Under the pieces are notes generated by a model. The model saw nothing but the letters and a program-made list of their open reading frames with translations, made no database searches and was not told where the DNA came from. Of a stretch of DNA of 6,383 nt, positions 1-6,005 are shown piece by piece. Position numbers and translations under genes: made by a program. The stretch comes from Candidatus Woesearchaeota archaeon (lineage in GTDB: Archaea; Nanobdellota; Nanobdellia; Woesearchaeales; WALR01): NCBI GenBank assembly GCA_015522765.1, contig WALR01000045.1, positions 1-6,383 of the forward strand, read 5' to 3'. The stretch's first letter is position 1, and each line of letters starts with the position of its first letter.

Positions 1-1532
1 AGATGGTAACCAGCAGAGGGAAATACTGGCATCACACCTCAAAGACAATCCATCTTAAGCAGGGGGTTACAGACTCATTCGACATAAAGTGCGTTGACGA
101 CTCGGGGAGGGGGCTTAAGCCCTCGACGGTCAGGGTGAGCCTCACCCCTGACCTTGATATAGGGCCGTTAACAGTGAGCTGGCCGCCTGAGGGCTACACC
201 TCGAACGAGGAGGTCTTGTCAATAAACGGGACTGTTGATAACGATGTTGTTAGTGTGGGCGCAGATATTGGGGGCAGGCTCTTCAATAAGACAATGGCTG
301 CATCCCACACCGCTGGAAGGAAGAATTTCACCCTTGCAGTCAGACTTAAAGAGGGGAGGAACAGGATAAAGCTACTGGCATCAGACATGGCAGGGAACAC
401 CGCCCAGGCATCTATTAATGTTGTCTACATCAACCTTAACCCTAAGATAGGTGTTTATTTCCCTGTCAACAACAGCATAATTAAAGGAACTGATAAGGTC
501 TGGGCTACGATAACGCCTGGGGGCTCGCCTATAGACTTCTCCTCATCCTCAATAGTCGTCTATCCTGAAGGCCAGCCCGCGAATGAGACGCTTATGCTCG
601 GCTCCACTAAGGCTCCTGACGGAAACAGGCTCGTCCTTACACTTGCCAATGCACTTGGAGACGGGAAGTACCAGGCAGAGATAAGGGCGGTTGACTATGA
701 CAAGAGAAGCACAGCCCTGAACTCTGAGTTCACCGTTGACTCAAAGGCACCTGAGATAGAGCTTGCCGCACCTGTCAGCTATCCTAATCTTCCCGAGTAT
801 ACGGCTGTCGCAGGCAGGGAGGTGAACTTCTCAGGTACAATAACATCGCAGAGGGAGATAGCCGATGCAAGGCTCGTTGTTAACGGCGTCGAGTATCCGA
901 TTAAATCCCAGCTCGGAGTCAAGGGCGGCTCTTTCAGCAAGGAGGCTGTTCTTAATGAGGGAAAGAACCTCTTCGGCGTTTCTGTAGCAACAACAACAGG
1001 GGAGGTGGCTCAGACAGGGCTGATAAGCCTTTATGTGGACACAAAAGCGCCTAGAGCAGAGGTAAGCATAGAGGGGATGTTCCAGCTGGACATGTCCTCG
1101 CAGAACTGCCCTGACGATGTATGCGCCTTTAATGAGAACTGCCCGCTTGACTGCCTAGTCACCTCAAGCAGCCCTGAGTTCAGCTATGTGAGCTACAGCT
1201 ATTCAAAGCCCTCACCAATACTGATAACAGGCTCTGAGTCCGAGCGCTACGAAGCGGCATACTCTGACTCGAGGAGCGTAACGGTTCTCGGCTACAGCAG
1301 TGCGAACGGAGTGGACTATGCATTGAGGAAGCACATAACAGAAGACTACAAGAACCTCAATCCGGTTAAGACGACAATCTCAGGGAACCTCGTCTACAAG
1401 ATGGTTGACAACTCTGTTGCCTGGCCAAGCGACAACTTCATAATAGAGGTGAAGAATAACGCGGTGGGCGCCCAGCTGCCCCTCCCGCTCATAAACGCCT
1501 ATCTTGAGAGGTATCCAAGCACGCTCATATGA
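1..1532 (+). CDS. Secreted multi-domain Ig-like surface protein, 5'-truncated
   Basis: The reading frame is open from the left edge. The first ATG (base 3) is probably internal, because no signal peptide follows it and the opening residues read as the end of a beta-sandwich domain. Numbering from that ATG gives 509 residues: Ig-like domain 1 at about 55-143 (SINGTV ... EGRNRIKLLASDMAGN, the pattern of glucodextranase-B-like Ig modules), domain 2 at 147-246 (SbsA-like, GKYQAEIRAVD), domain 3 at 250-348 (NFSGTITSQ ... LNEGKNLF), a Cys cluster C369/C374/C380/C384, then a C-terminal domain at about 385-509 with W474 and LINAYLERYPSTL at the very end. There are six N-glycosylation sequons (N75, N95, N108, N156, N194, N275). 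No membrane helix is visible, so any signal or anchor lies upstream. The stop overlaps the next start by four bases, so the two surface proteins are probably made together. An extracellular adhesion or structural role is inferred; the ligand is unknown. Confidence 0.85.
   Translation, partial: MVTSRGKYWHHTSKTIHLKQGVTDSFDIKCVDDSGRGLKPSTVRVSLTPDLDIGPLTVSWPPEGYTSNEEVLSINGTVDNDVVSVGADIGGRLFNKTMAASHTAGRKNFTLAVRLKEGRNRIKLLASDMAGNTAQASINVVYINLNPKIGVYFPVNNSIIKGTDKVWATITPGGSPIDFSSSSIVVYPEGQPANETLMLGSTKAPDGNRLVLTLANALGDGKYQAEIRAVDYDKRSTALNSEFTVDSKAPEIELAAPVSYPNLPEYTAVAGREVNFSGTITSQREIADARLVVNGVEYPIKSQLGVKGGSFSKEAVLNEGKNLFGVSVATTTGEVAQTGLISLYVDTKAPRAEVSIEGMFQLDMSSQNCPDDVCAFNENCPLDCLVTSSSPEFSYVSYSYSKPSPILITGSESERYEAAYSDSRSVTVLGYSSANGVDYALRKHITEDYKNLNPVKTTISGNLVYKMVDNSVAWPSDNFIIEVKNNAVGAQLPLPLINAYLERYPSTLI
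1529..1532 (+). promoter_or_regulatory. ATGA stop/start overlap (translational coupling)
   Basis: The TGA of the first gene (1530-1532) sits inside the ATGA that starts the second. A purine stretch GAGAGG at 1505-1510 lies about 18 bases upstream, farther than usual for a Shine-Dalgarno site. Translation of the second gene may therefore depend on ribosomes finishing the first. Confidence 0.6.
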
Positions 1533-1621
1533 TGAAAATGGTATTGAAAGAAAAGGAAAGGATATTTGTTGTGCTTATGACAGTCCTGGCACTGCTGATG
1601 ACTGCCAATATTGCCTCTGCC
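1529..1621 (+). other. Sec-type signal peptide of the 942-residue surface protein
   Basis: Residues 1-31 have a basic n-region (KEKER), a hydrophobic core (IFVVLMTVLALLM) and an A-x-A type site at ASA|A. There is no lipobox cysteine, so a lipid anchor is unlikely; the protein is instead held by its membrane helix near the C-terminus. Confidence 0.8.
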
Positions 1622-4357
1622 GCAGTTGTCAATATGACAACAGTGCCTAAGCCGCGGATAGATGTAACCCTGGATGAGCCCTCAACAATCTCAGCTATCA
1701 CCCTCACTGACAACGATAATGGAGGAACAATCCCCCTCTCAAAGATAAACCAGAGCTCCTCTCTTATGCAGTATACATTCCTCCCTGATGAGGCTCTCCT
1801 GAGCGGCTCCTACAGGTTAAGCGTTACGGCGAGCGACAAGCTTGGGAACGAGAACACAACAGAGGTTGCCTTCACTGTCCGCCTTAAACCCTTCAGGATA
1901 AGGCTGATTAACCCTAGGCACGGCGTATCAAGTACGCCTGTAACAAACCTGATTGTAACCACTGACAGGAATGCGAGGTGCAGGTACAACTTCGGTTTCC
2001 CGCTCAGATACGCAAACATGAATAAGCAGATGGACGACAAGGGCGTGTTCCACGAGGCTGACGGCATAGCAATAAACAACGGCCTGACTGTTTATGCAAG
2101 ATGCATAGACGACTATGGTGTTGAGTCAAACTTCTCGAGGTTCAACCTTAGTGTAGACGGCACGAAGCCCGTGATAAGCAGCATTTCTGTAAGCCCTGAG
2201 GTGGTCTCTTCAGAGCCCCTTGAGACAAGGATAAGCGTTAAGACAGATGAGCCTGTTGTGTGCAGATACTCCTCGAATACCTCTCTCCCCTATGATAAGA
2301 TGGAGGGGGTCTTTGACGGCTTTTCAGTTATAGACAGGAGCGCCTACTCTGAGAGCAACAGTGTGATAATAGGCAGTCTCCCGCCTGAGAAGAAGACATA
2401 TAGTTACGCGGTCGGATGCGAGAACCTTGCGGGGCTTGTCTCTGACAAAAAGACAGTCTCATTTACTGTTGACCTTCACTCAGAGCTTTACATAACATTA
2501 AACTCTCCAAAGGATGGTGATGTGTTCAACAGCTCGTCAGTCCTTCTTAACATAACGACAAACAAGGAGGGGGAGACATCGTGCAGCTACAACGGGACAG
2601 GGGTAAGCAATGATGTGACGCTGAGCCCGACGAATGCAGAGAAGACAAACCATGTCAGGCAGCTCTCGCTTGAGGAGGGCGCCTATGTTTACACAATAAA
2701 ATGCACGAGGTATGACGAGCATGCAAAAAGGAGCGTGACATTCAAGGTTGATATGAGTCCTCCATCAGAGGTTATAATAGACGACGATTTCAATGCCTCT
2801 TTCAACGACAGGCTTTTCGCGAAGTGGTACGCCTCGGACAACCTCTCAGGGATAAGTGACTACAAGGTTGCAATAGGAACAAAAGCAGGAGACGGCGATG
2901 TCATGAACTGGACGGACATGGGCGGAACCCTTGAGAAGCTCTTCACTGGTCTTAACCTAACAGACAACACCACCTATTACTTTGCCCTTCATGCTTATGA
3001 CATGGCTGGAAACATGGGGACGGCAGTGAGCGACGGGGTAACAACCAGCTTCATTATTCAGGGAGGCAACTGCACTGACGGCATAAAGAATAACGGCGAG
3101 GAGGGGATTGATTGTGGGGGGATATGCGAGCCCTGCAAGACAGCTGGTGAGTGCACCATAGATGCGGACTGCCCCCAGGGAAGATGTGTAAATGGAAAAT
3201 GCATCATTGACTTATGCTCGAACAATAAAAAGGATGAGAACGAGAGCGATGTTGACTGCGGGATAAGCTGCCCGCCCTGCTCTGACGGGATGACATGCAT
3301 TACTGATTCTGACTGTTCATCAGGATACTGCAAGGACGGCGTATGTTCTGAACCGAGCTGCACCGACGGGATAAAGAACGGGCAGGAGACAGGGGTTGAC
3401 TGCGGAGGGATATGCGAGCCCTGCAAGACAGGAGAGGGATGCATTTATCCGACTGATTGCGCTTCAAATTCCTGCTCACCAGACGGAATCTGCCTTAACG
3501 CAACATGTTCGGACGGCATAAACAACCAGGACGAGACAGGGGTTGATTGTGGGGGGATATGCGAGCCCTGCCCTGATAACGAGCCATGTGTTAATGACAG
3601 CGACTGCAAGAGCGGGATATGTACAGGTGGCATATGCTCTTCTTCCAGGGGAGGGGAGGAAAAGGTAGTGGATACTGACGGCGACGGGATACCTGATAAG
3701 TGGGAGAAGAGCCACGGGCTTGACTACCAGAAGTATGACTCTGACGAGGACCCTGACCATGATTTACTTACAAACCTGCAGGAGTACAAGGACAACACCA
3801 ATCCGCTCAAGAAGGACAGCGACGGGGACGGCTACAGCGACGGCGAAGAGGTAAAGAAGGGGACAGATCCCCTTAATCCGAGCAGCCATCCAAGGTCGTC
3901 ACTTATATGGATGTACCTCCTGATTATATTCTCCCTATCAGTGCTTATAGGAGGGGGTTATTATCTCTATTCAACCAAGGGAAGGGGAAAGCCCCCTCCA
4001 AGGGCGCAGAGGGTGAGGCCAGTGAGCAGCAGGAGGACGGTTATTCACCCTGTCAGCAGGCAGATTAAACCAAGGATGATAATGGGAAAACAGGGGGTTA
4101 AGAAGACGCCCCAAGCTGCCGCGCCCGTCAGGAAGGAGGAGGACAAGACTGCTGAGAGTATTGACAACCTGCTCTCAAAGGTGAAGGGCAGCCCAGAGGA
4201 GAAGAAGCCAATTGAAAAGAAGGCGCCTGAGAAGAAAGGCGAGGAGTGGCTGAGCCTTAATGAACTGAAGAAGAAGGAAGAGGAAAAAGAGAAGGACAAG
4301 GCATTTGACTCGCTTATGGGCGGGGAGAAGAAAAATAAAGGGGATAAAAAGAAATGA
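1529..4357 (+). CDS. Single-pass surface glycoprotein with Ig-like, FN3, 8-Cys repeat and Ca-loop regions and a charged cytoplasmic tail
   Basis: 942 residues. Order of parts: signal peptide 1-31; Ig-like 33-118; three Ig-like modules with one Cys pair each (C151/C192, C245/C297, C352/C392); fibronectin-III-like domain about 412-510 (SGISDYKVAIG, TYYFALHAYDMAGN); four 8-Cys repeats 515-703; Asp-rich loops 715-785; membrane helix about 791-814; Lys/Glu-rich tail 815-942. The modules with CRY near the start and C-x-D/N near the end match a motif I recall from many archaeal secreted proteins. All 38 cysteines and all 18 N-x-S/T sequons fall in residues 33-705. The start at 1529 overlaps the upstream stop as ATGA; ATGs at 1532 and 1538 are alternatives that keep the signal peptide. 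Type I topology (N-terminus out, tail in) is well supported. Adhesin, stalk or cell-contact receptor is inference; no enzymatic motif was seen. Confidence 0.9.
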   Translation: MMKMVLKEKERIFVVLMTVLALLMTANIASAAVVNMTTVPKPRIDVTLDEPSTISAITLTDNDNGGTIPLSKINQSSSLMQYTFLPDEALLSGSYRLSVTASDKLGNENTTEVAFTVRLKPFRIRLINPRHGVSSTPVTNLIVTTDRNARCRYNFGFPLRYANMNKQMDDKGVFHEADGIAINNGLTVYARCIDDYGVESNFSRFNLSVDGTKPVISSISVSPEVVSSEPLETRISVKTDEPVVCRYSSNTSLPYDKMEGVFDGFSVIDRSAYSESNSVIIGSLPPEKKTYSYAVGCENLAGLVSDKKTVSFTVDLHSELYITLNSPKDGDVFNSSSVLLNITTNKEGETSCSYNGTGVSNDVTLSPTNAEKTNHVRQLSLEEGAYVYTIKCTRYDEHAKRSVTFKVDMSPPSEVIIDDDFNASFNDRLFAKWYASDNLSGISDYKVAIGTKAGDGDVMNWTDMGGTLEKLFTGLNLTDNTTYYFALHAYDMAGNMGTAVSDGVTTSFIIQGGNCTDGIKNNGEEGIDCGGICEPCKTAGECTIDADCPQGRCVNGKCIIDLCSNNKKDENESDVDCGISCPPCSDGMTCITDSDCSSGYCKDGVCSEPSCTDGIKNGQETGVDCGGICEPCKTGEGCIYPTDCASNSCSPDGICLNATCSDGINNQDETGVDCGGICEPCPDNEPCVNDSDCKSGICTGGICSSSRGGEEKVVDTDGDGIPDKWEKSHGLDYQKYDSDEDPDHDLLTNLQEYKDNTNPLKKDSDGDGYSDGEEVKKGTDPLNPSSHPRSSLIWMYLLIIFSLSVLIGGGYYLYSTKGRGKPPPRAQRVRPVSSRRTVIHPVSRQIKPRMIMGKQGVKKTPQAAAPVRKEEDKTAESIDNLLSKVKGSPEEKKPIEKKAPEKKGEEWLSLNELKKKEEEKEKDKAFDSLMGGEKKNKGDKKK
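3071..3637 (+). repeat. Four tandem 8-cysteine repeats (48-49 codons each)
   Basis: Units start at 3071, 3215, 3359 and 3506 (C515, C563, C611, C660), so the period is 48, 48 and 49 residues. Each has eight cysteines with spacing C-x13-C-x3-C-x2-C-x5-C-x5-C-x4-C-x4/5-C. The consensus opens CTDGIKNxxETGVDCGGICE and ends with a D-C-x4-C-x-(D/N)-G-x-C pattern. Units 1, 3 and 4 share DNA almost word for word around the CGGICEPC codons: units 1 and 4 have 29 identical bases (3108-3136 and 3543-3571), and units 1 and 3 have 24 (3119-3142 and 3407-3430). Unit 2 is the most divergent (DCGISCPPC). From memory, very similar CxDGxxNxxETDVDCGG repeats occur in myxobacterial and other bacterial secreted proteins. 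They are probably disulfide-stabilised spacer or binding modules outside the cell. Confidence 0.92.
3671..3883 (+). other. Asp-rich calcium-type loops (thrombospondin-3-like) before the membrane helix
   Basis: Residues 715-785 hold three acidic segments: DTDGDGIPDKWE (715-726), DSDEDPDHD (737-745) followed by LLTNLQEY, and DSDGDGYSDGEE (763-774). DxDGDGxxDxxE is the classic calcium-coordinating pattern of thrombospondin type 3 repeats and EF-hand-like loops in archaeal and bacterial surface proteins. The position, between the Cys-rich stalk and the membrane, suggests a segment stiffened by Ca2+. Confidence 0.8.
3899..3970 (+). other. C-terminal membrane helix of the surface protein
   Basis: About residues 791-814 (SLIWMYLLIIFSLSVLIGGG and the following YYLY) form one hydrophobic segment. 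It is followed at once by the basic stretch KGRGKPPPRAQRVR, which by the positive-inside rule puts the tail in the cytoplasm. Confidence 0.9.
3971..4354 (+). other. Highly charged 128-residue cytoplasmic tail
   Basis: Residues 815-942 are first Arg/Pro-rich and basic (about 815-868), then Lys/Glu-rich (869-942). They contain no cysteine and no N-glycosylation sequon, unlike the rest of the protein. Short hydrophobic islands stand out: ESIDNLLSKVKG (876-887), EEWLSLNELKKK (905-916) and KAFDSLMGGEKK (924-935). The tail is probably largely disordered with short helical contact motifs. Partners are unknown. Confidence 0.7.
4354..4357 (+). promoter_or_regulatory. ATGA stop/start overlap (second coupled junction)
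   Basis: The TGA of the 942-residue protein (4355-4357) overlaps the ATG of the pilin-like gene. AGGGGA at 4339-4344 lies 9 bases upstream of the ATG and may act as a Shine-Dalgarno site. Two ATGA junctions in a row tie the two large surface proteins and the first pilin-like protein into one translated unit. Confidence 0.6.
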
Positions 4358-4914
4358 GCATAATGTTAAATAAAAGGGGAAGGAGGGGCATTGCAACCGG
4401 CCAGATATTCATTTACATACTTGCGGCACTGGTCACAGGAATGGTTATAATCATTGGCTACAGGGCGATAAACAGCTTCATGGCGCAGTCAGAGCGCGCA
4501 TCATTCATCCAGTTTAAGAGCGAACTCTCCTCTCAGGTAAAGAGCATGGCCTCTGACTACGGCTCTGTCACCAAGATTGAGCTTACGACACCCTCCTGGA
4601 CAAGGAAGGTTTGCTTCGTAGACCTTCTTCTTAATAATCCATCAACAACTACAAATTCAAATCTCCATAATTTCCTTAATGCCAACAAGCTGATAAACTC
4701 CAGCTGGGATGCGGGGGTGAAGGCGAATGTATTCCTCCTTGACAAGGACGGGATAAGGGAGCAGCTTTACATAGGCGACAAGGACAGCAATGAGATAAAG
4801 CCCTATTTCAATCTCTCCTCCAACCACTTCCTCTGCATCAAGCCCCTTAACTCGAGGATAACGCTAAGAGCGGAGGGGGGCAACGGGCTGGCGATACTAT
4901 CCGAGTGGACATGA
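4354..4914 (+). CDS. Pilin-like protein with class III-type N-terminus, 186 residues
   Basis: A short basic leader (MSIMLNKRGRRG) precedes IATGQIFIYILAALVTGM and one hydrophobic helix (about 17-38) ending in GYRAI. This is the shape of an archaeal type IV prepilin: (R/K)-R-G before the cut, Gln at +5 if cleavage follows G12, and the helix kept in the mature protein. The ectodomain (39-186) starts with a likely helix (ERASFIQFKSELSSQVKSMA), then strand-rich sequence with KVCFVDLL (C87) and HFLCIKPL (C161), a probable disulfide pair. I recall similar short proteins with an FIYIL..VVG..L..GYKAI helix and a VCFVD motif from DPANN genomes, unnamed. The start at 4354 overlaps the previous stop as ATGA and has AGGGGA at 4339-4344, a suitable distance away; ATG 4363 is an alternative. 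Pilin or pseudopilin function is inferred from the N-terminus and neighbours only. Confidence 0.85.
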   Translation: MSIMLNKRGRRGIATGQIFIYILAALVTGMVIIIGYRAINSFMAQSERASFIQFKSELSSQVKSMASDYGSVTKIELTTPSWTRKVCFVDLLLNNPSTTTNSNLHNFLNANKLINSSWDAGVKANVFLLDKDGIREQLYIGDKDSNEIKPYFNLSSNHFLCIKPLNSRITLRAEGGNGLAILSEWT

Positions 4915-4920
4915 AACAAT

Positions 4921-4925
4921 GGGGG
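4921..4925 (+). promoter_or_regulatory. G-rich ribosome-binding-like site favouring the start at 4934
   Basis: A GGGGG run ends 8 bases before ATG 4934, a good spacing for pairing (in part through G-U pairs) with a CU-rich 16S tail. The in-frame ATG at 4919 lies just before this run and has no comparable purine motif. Using 4934 also gives the compact leader MRRRG expected of a prepilin. Confidence 0.45.
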
Positions 4926-4933
4926 ACGGAACA

Positions 4934-5974
4934 ATGAGAAGGAGGGGCATAGTCAGCGCACAGCTTACCTGGCTGTTCATCCTCATAGCAGGGGCAATCA
5001 TCCTTGCGTTCTTTTTCAACCTCTCGATGAAGCACAAGGTGGTGGCAGAGGAGAAGCTCTCCATAACCCTGCGCTCAAGGGTAAACGCACTCTTCACAAG
5101 CGCCCAGCAGACAAGCAACACATTCTTCAGGATGAAGCTGCCCGGGGCAAAAATCACCTATGACTGCAGCGGCTACAGGATAGGCTCCTCATCCTCAATG
5201 AATCTTGAGCCCGCATTCTCCCCCTCCCTTATAAAGTCAATACAGGATACATTCATCATCTACTCAATGGCGTGGAGCATCCCCTTTGACACGACAAACT
5301 TCCTCTTCATAACCTCGCCCGGGGTGAAGTATGTCTTTATCCATCCTCCCAGTCATACTAGTGAGATTTATGAAAAGCTCTATAAGGATTTGCCCCCAAA
5401 CATAACGAGGATTGAAACAGAGATGAGCAAGATTAATGATGTTAATGACACGAATAATTACAGGGTGAGGGTGGTCTCGTTTGAGGACATTAATGGTAAG
5501 ACAATGCCGAAGGTCAAGTCGGAGATAACGGGCATTTACATACATCCGGACCCGTCAGCCACCGCACTTAACGGTTTCGCAGGAGAGGTCAAATTTTACA
5601 ATTACACAACAAGCGAATTCAGTGAGATAAAGGATGCTGACTACAACTTCACAGGCGAGGCGATGCTCCTCGCAGCAATATTCGCTGACAGGCCAAAGAG
5701 CTTTGAGTGCGGGATGAGGGCTGCAATGAAGAGGATGCTCCTCGTTCTCAACCTCACGATTGAGAGGGGAGAGGAGATGAAAAGCAGTCTGGAAGACCCA
5801 TGCAAGACAGACATGGACACCGCGGTGTTAAACCTAAGAATCCTCAATAATGAGGCGAAGGGATACACGGACTTCCCAAAAGGAGTTGACAGGACGCGTC
5901 TTATGGGAAAGATAACTAATGTCGAGAGCTCTAACAAGGTGCTCGAGATTTACTCGTGCCCTTTAATATATTAG
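4934..5974 (+). CDS. Pilin-like membrane-anchored protein with four-Cys ectodomain, 346 residues
   Basis: The leader MRRRG is followed by IVSAQLTWLFILIAGAIILA, with the hydrophobic helix at about 12-28. The RRGI-x-(T/S)-(G/A)-Q-(I/L) entry matches the preceding gene, with Gln again at +5 after G5, so both are candidate prepilin-peptidase substrates. The ectodomain is long for a pilin. It has C78 (TYDCSGYR), a mixed alpha/beta middle, a conserved-looking helical block GEAMLLAAIFADRP (241-254) followed by C259 and GMRAAMKRMLLVLNLTIERG, then C290 (EDPC) and C342 five residues from the end: four cysteines, enough for two disulfides. Five N-x-S/T sequons lie in the ectodomain. ATG 4919 is an upstream alternative that adds MGDGT. 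I do not recognise a named family. A minor pilin, tip protein or assembly factor is the working idea; a plain membrane-anchored secreted protein is the alternative. Confidence 0.85.
   Translation: MRRRGIVSAQLTWLFILIAGAIILAFFFNLSMKHKVVAEEKLSITLRSRVNALFTSAQQTSNTFFRMKLPGAKITYDCSGYRIGSSSSMNLEPAFSPSLIKSIQDTFIIYSMAWSIPFDTTNFLFITSPGVKYVFIHPPSHTSEIYEKLYKDLPPNITRIETEMSKINDVNDTNNYRVRVVSFEDINGKTMPKVKSEITGIYIHPDPSATALNGFAGEVKFYNYTTSEFSEIKDADYNFTGEAMLLAAIFADRPKSFECGMRAAMKRMLLVLNLTIERGEEMKSSLEDPCKTDMDTAVLNLRILNNEAKGYTDFPKGVDRTRLMGKITNVESSNKVLEIYSCPLIY
5962..5971 (+). promoter_or_regulatory. Possible archaeal TATA box before the last gene (weak)
   Basis: TTTAATATAT is close to the archaeal TATA consensus and lies about 35-45 bases before ATG 6006, which would put transcription start near 5993-5997 with a very short leader. 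It sits in the last codons of the preceding gene (encoding LIY), and the bases before it (GTGCCC) do not resemble a purine-rich BRE, so this may be chance. If real, it would give the last gene extra internal expression. Confidence 0.25.
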
Positions 5975-5993
5975 GACAGATTAACCCAAAAAA

Positions 5994-5997
5994 GAGG
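5994..5997 (+). promoter_or_regulatory. Shine-Dalgarno-like GAGG for the start at 6006
   Basis: GAGG ends 8 bases before ATG 6006, ordinary archaeal spacing, and decides the start of the last gene. The nearer ATG at 5998 touches the motif and is out of frame. Confidence 0.65.
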
Positions 5998-6005
5998 ATG
6001 GACAA

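Noticed and set aside
3..5. ATG at base 3 as the true start of the first gene
   Set aside because: No signal peptide follows, although the protein is otherwise of secreted type, and the first residues look like the middle of a domain. The gene most likely starts upstream of the window.
111..122. Perfect 12-base palindrome GGGCTTAAGCCC
   Set aside because: It lies inside the coding frame, has no loop or T-run and no second copy; best taken as chance.
1622..3057. Enzymatic (protease or glycosidase) function for the large surface protein
   Set aside because: Only beta-sandwich repeat patterns with paired cysteines are seen; no catalytic motif such as HExxH, GxSxG or paired acidic glycosidase signatures stood out.
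3071..3637. CRISPR-like periodic repeats
   Set aside because: The 144-147 base period is in frame, the units are contiguous without unique spacers, and similarity follows the conserved Cys codons, so it is a protein repeat.
3058..3760. Overlapping reverse-strand open frames opposite the Cys repeats, one with repeated QGSHIPPQS
   Set aside because: They are antisense shadows of the four Cys repeats: the repeated peptide is the complement of the repeated DNA. They have no ribosome-binding site, and the + strand frame has clear domain structure.
5975..6005. Terminator between the last two genes
   Set aside because: The 31-base gap has no T-run or stem; it is better explained as the leader of the next gene in the same operon.
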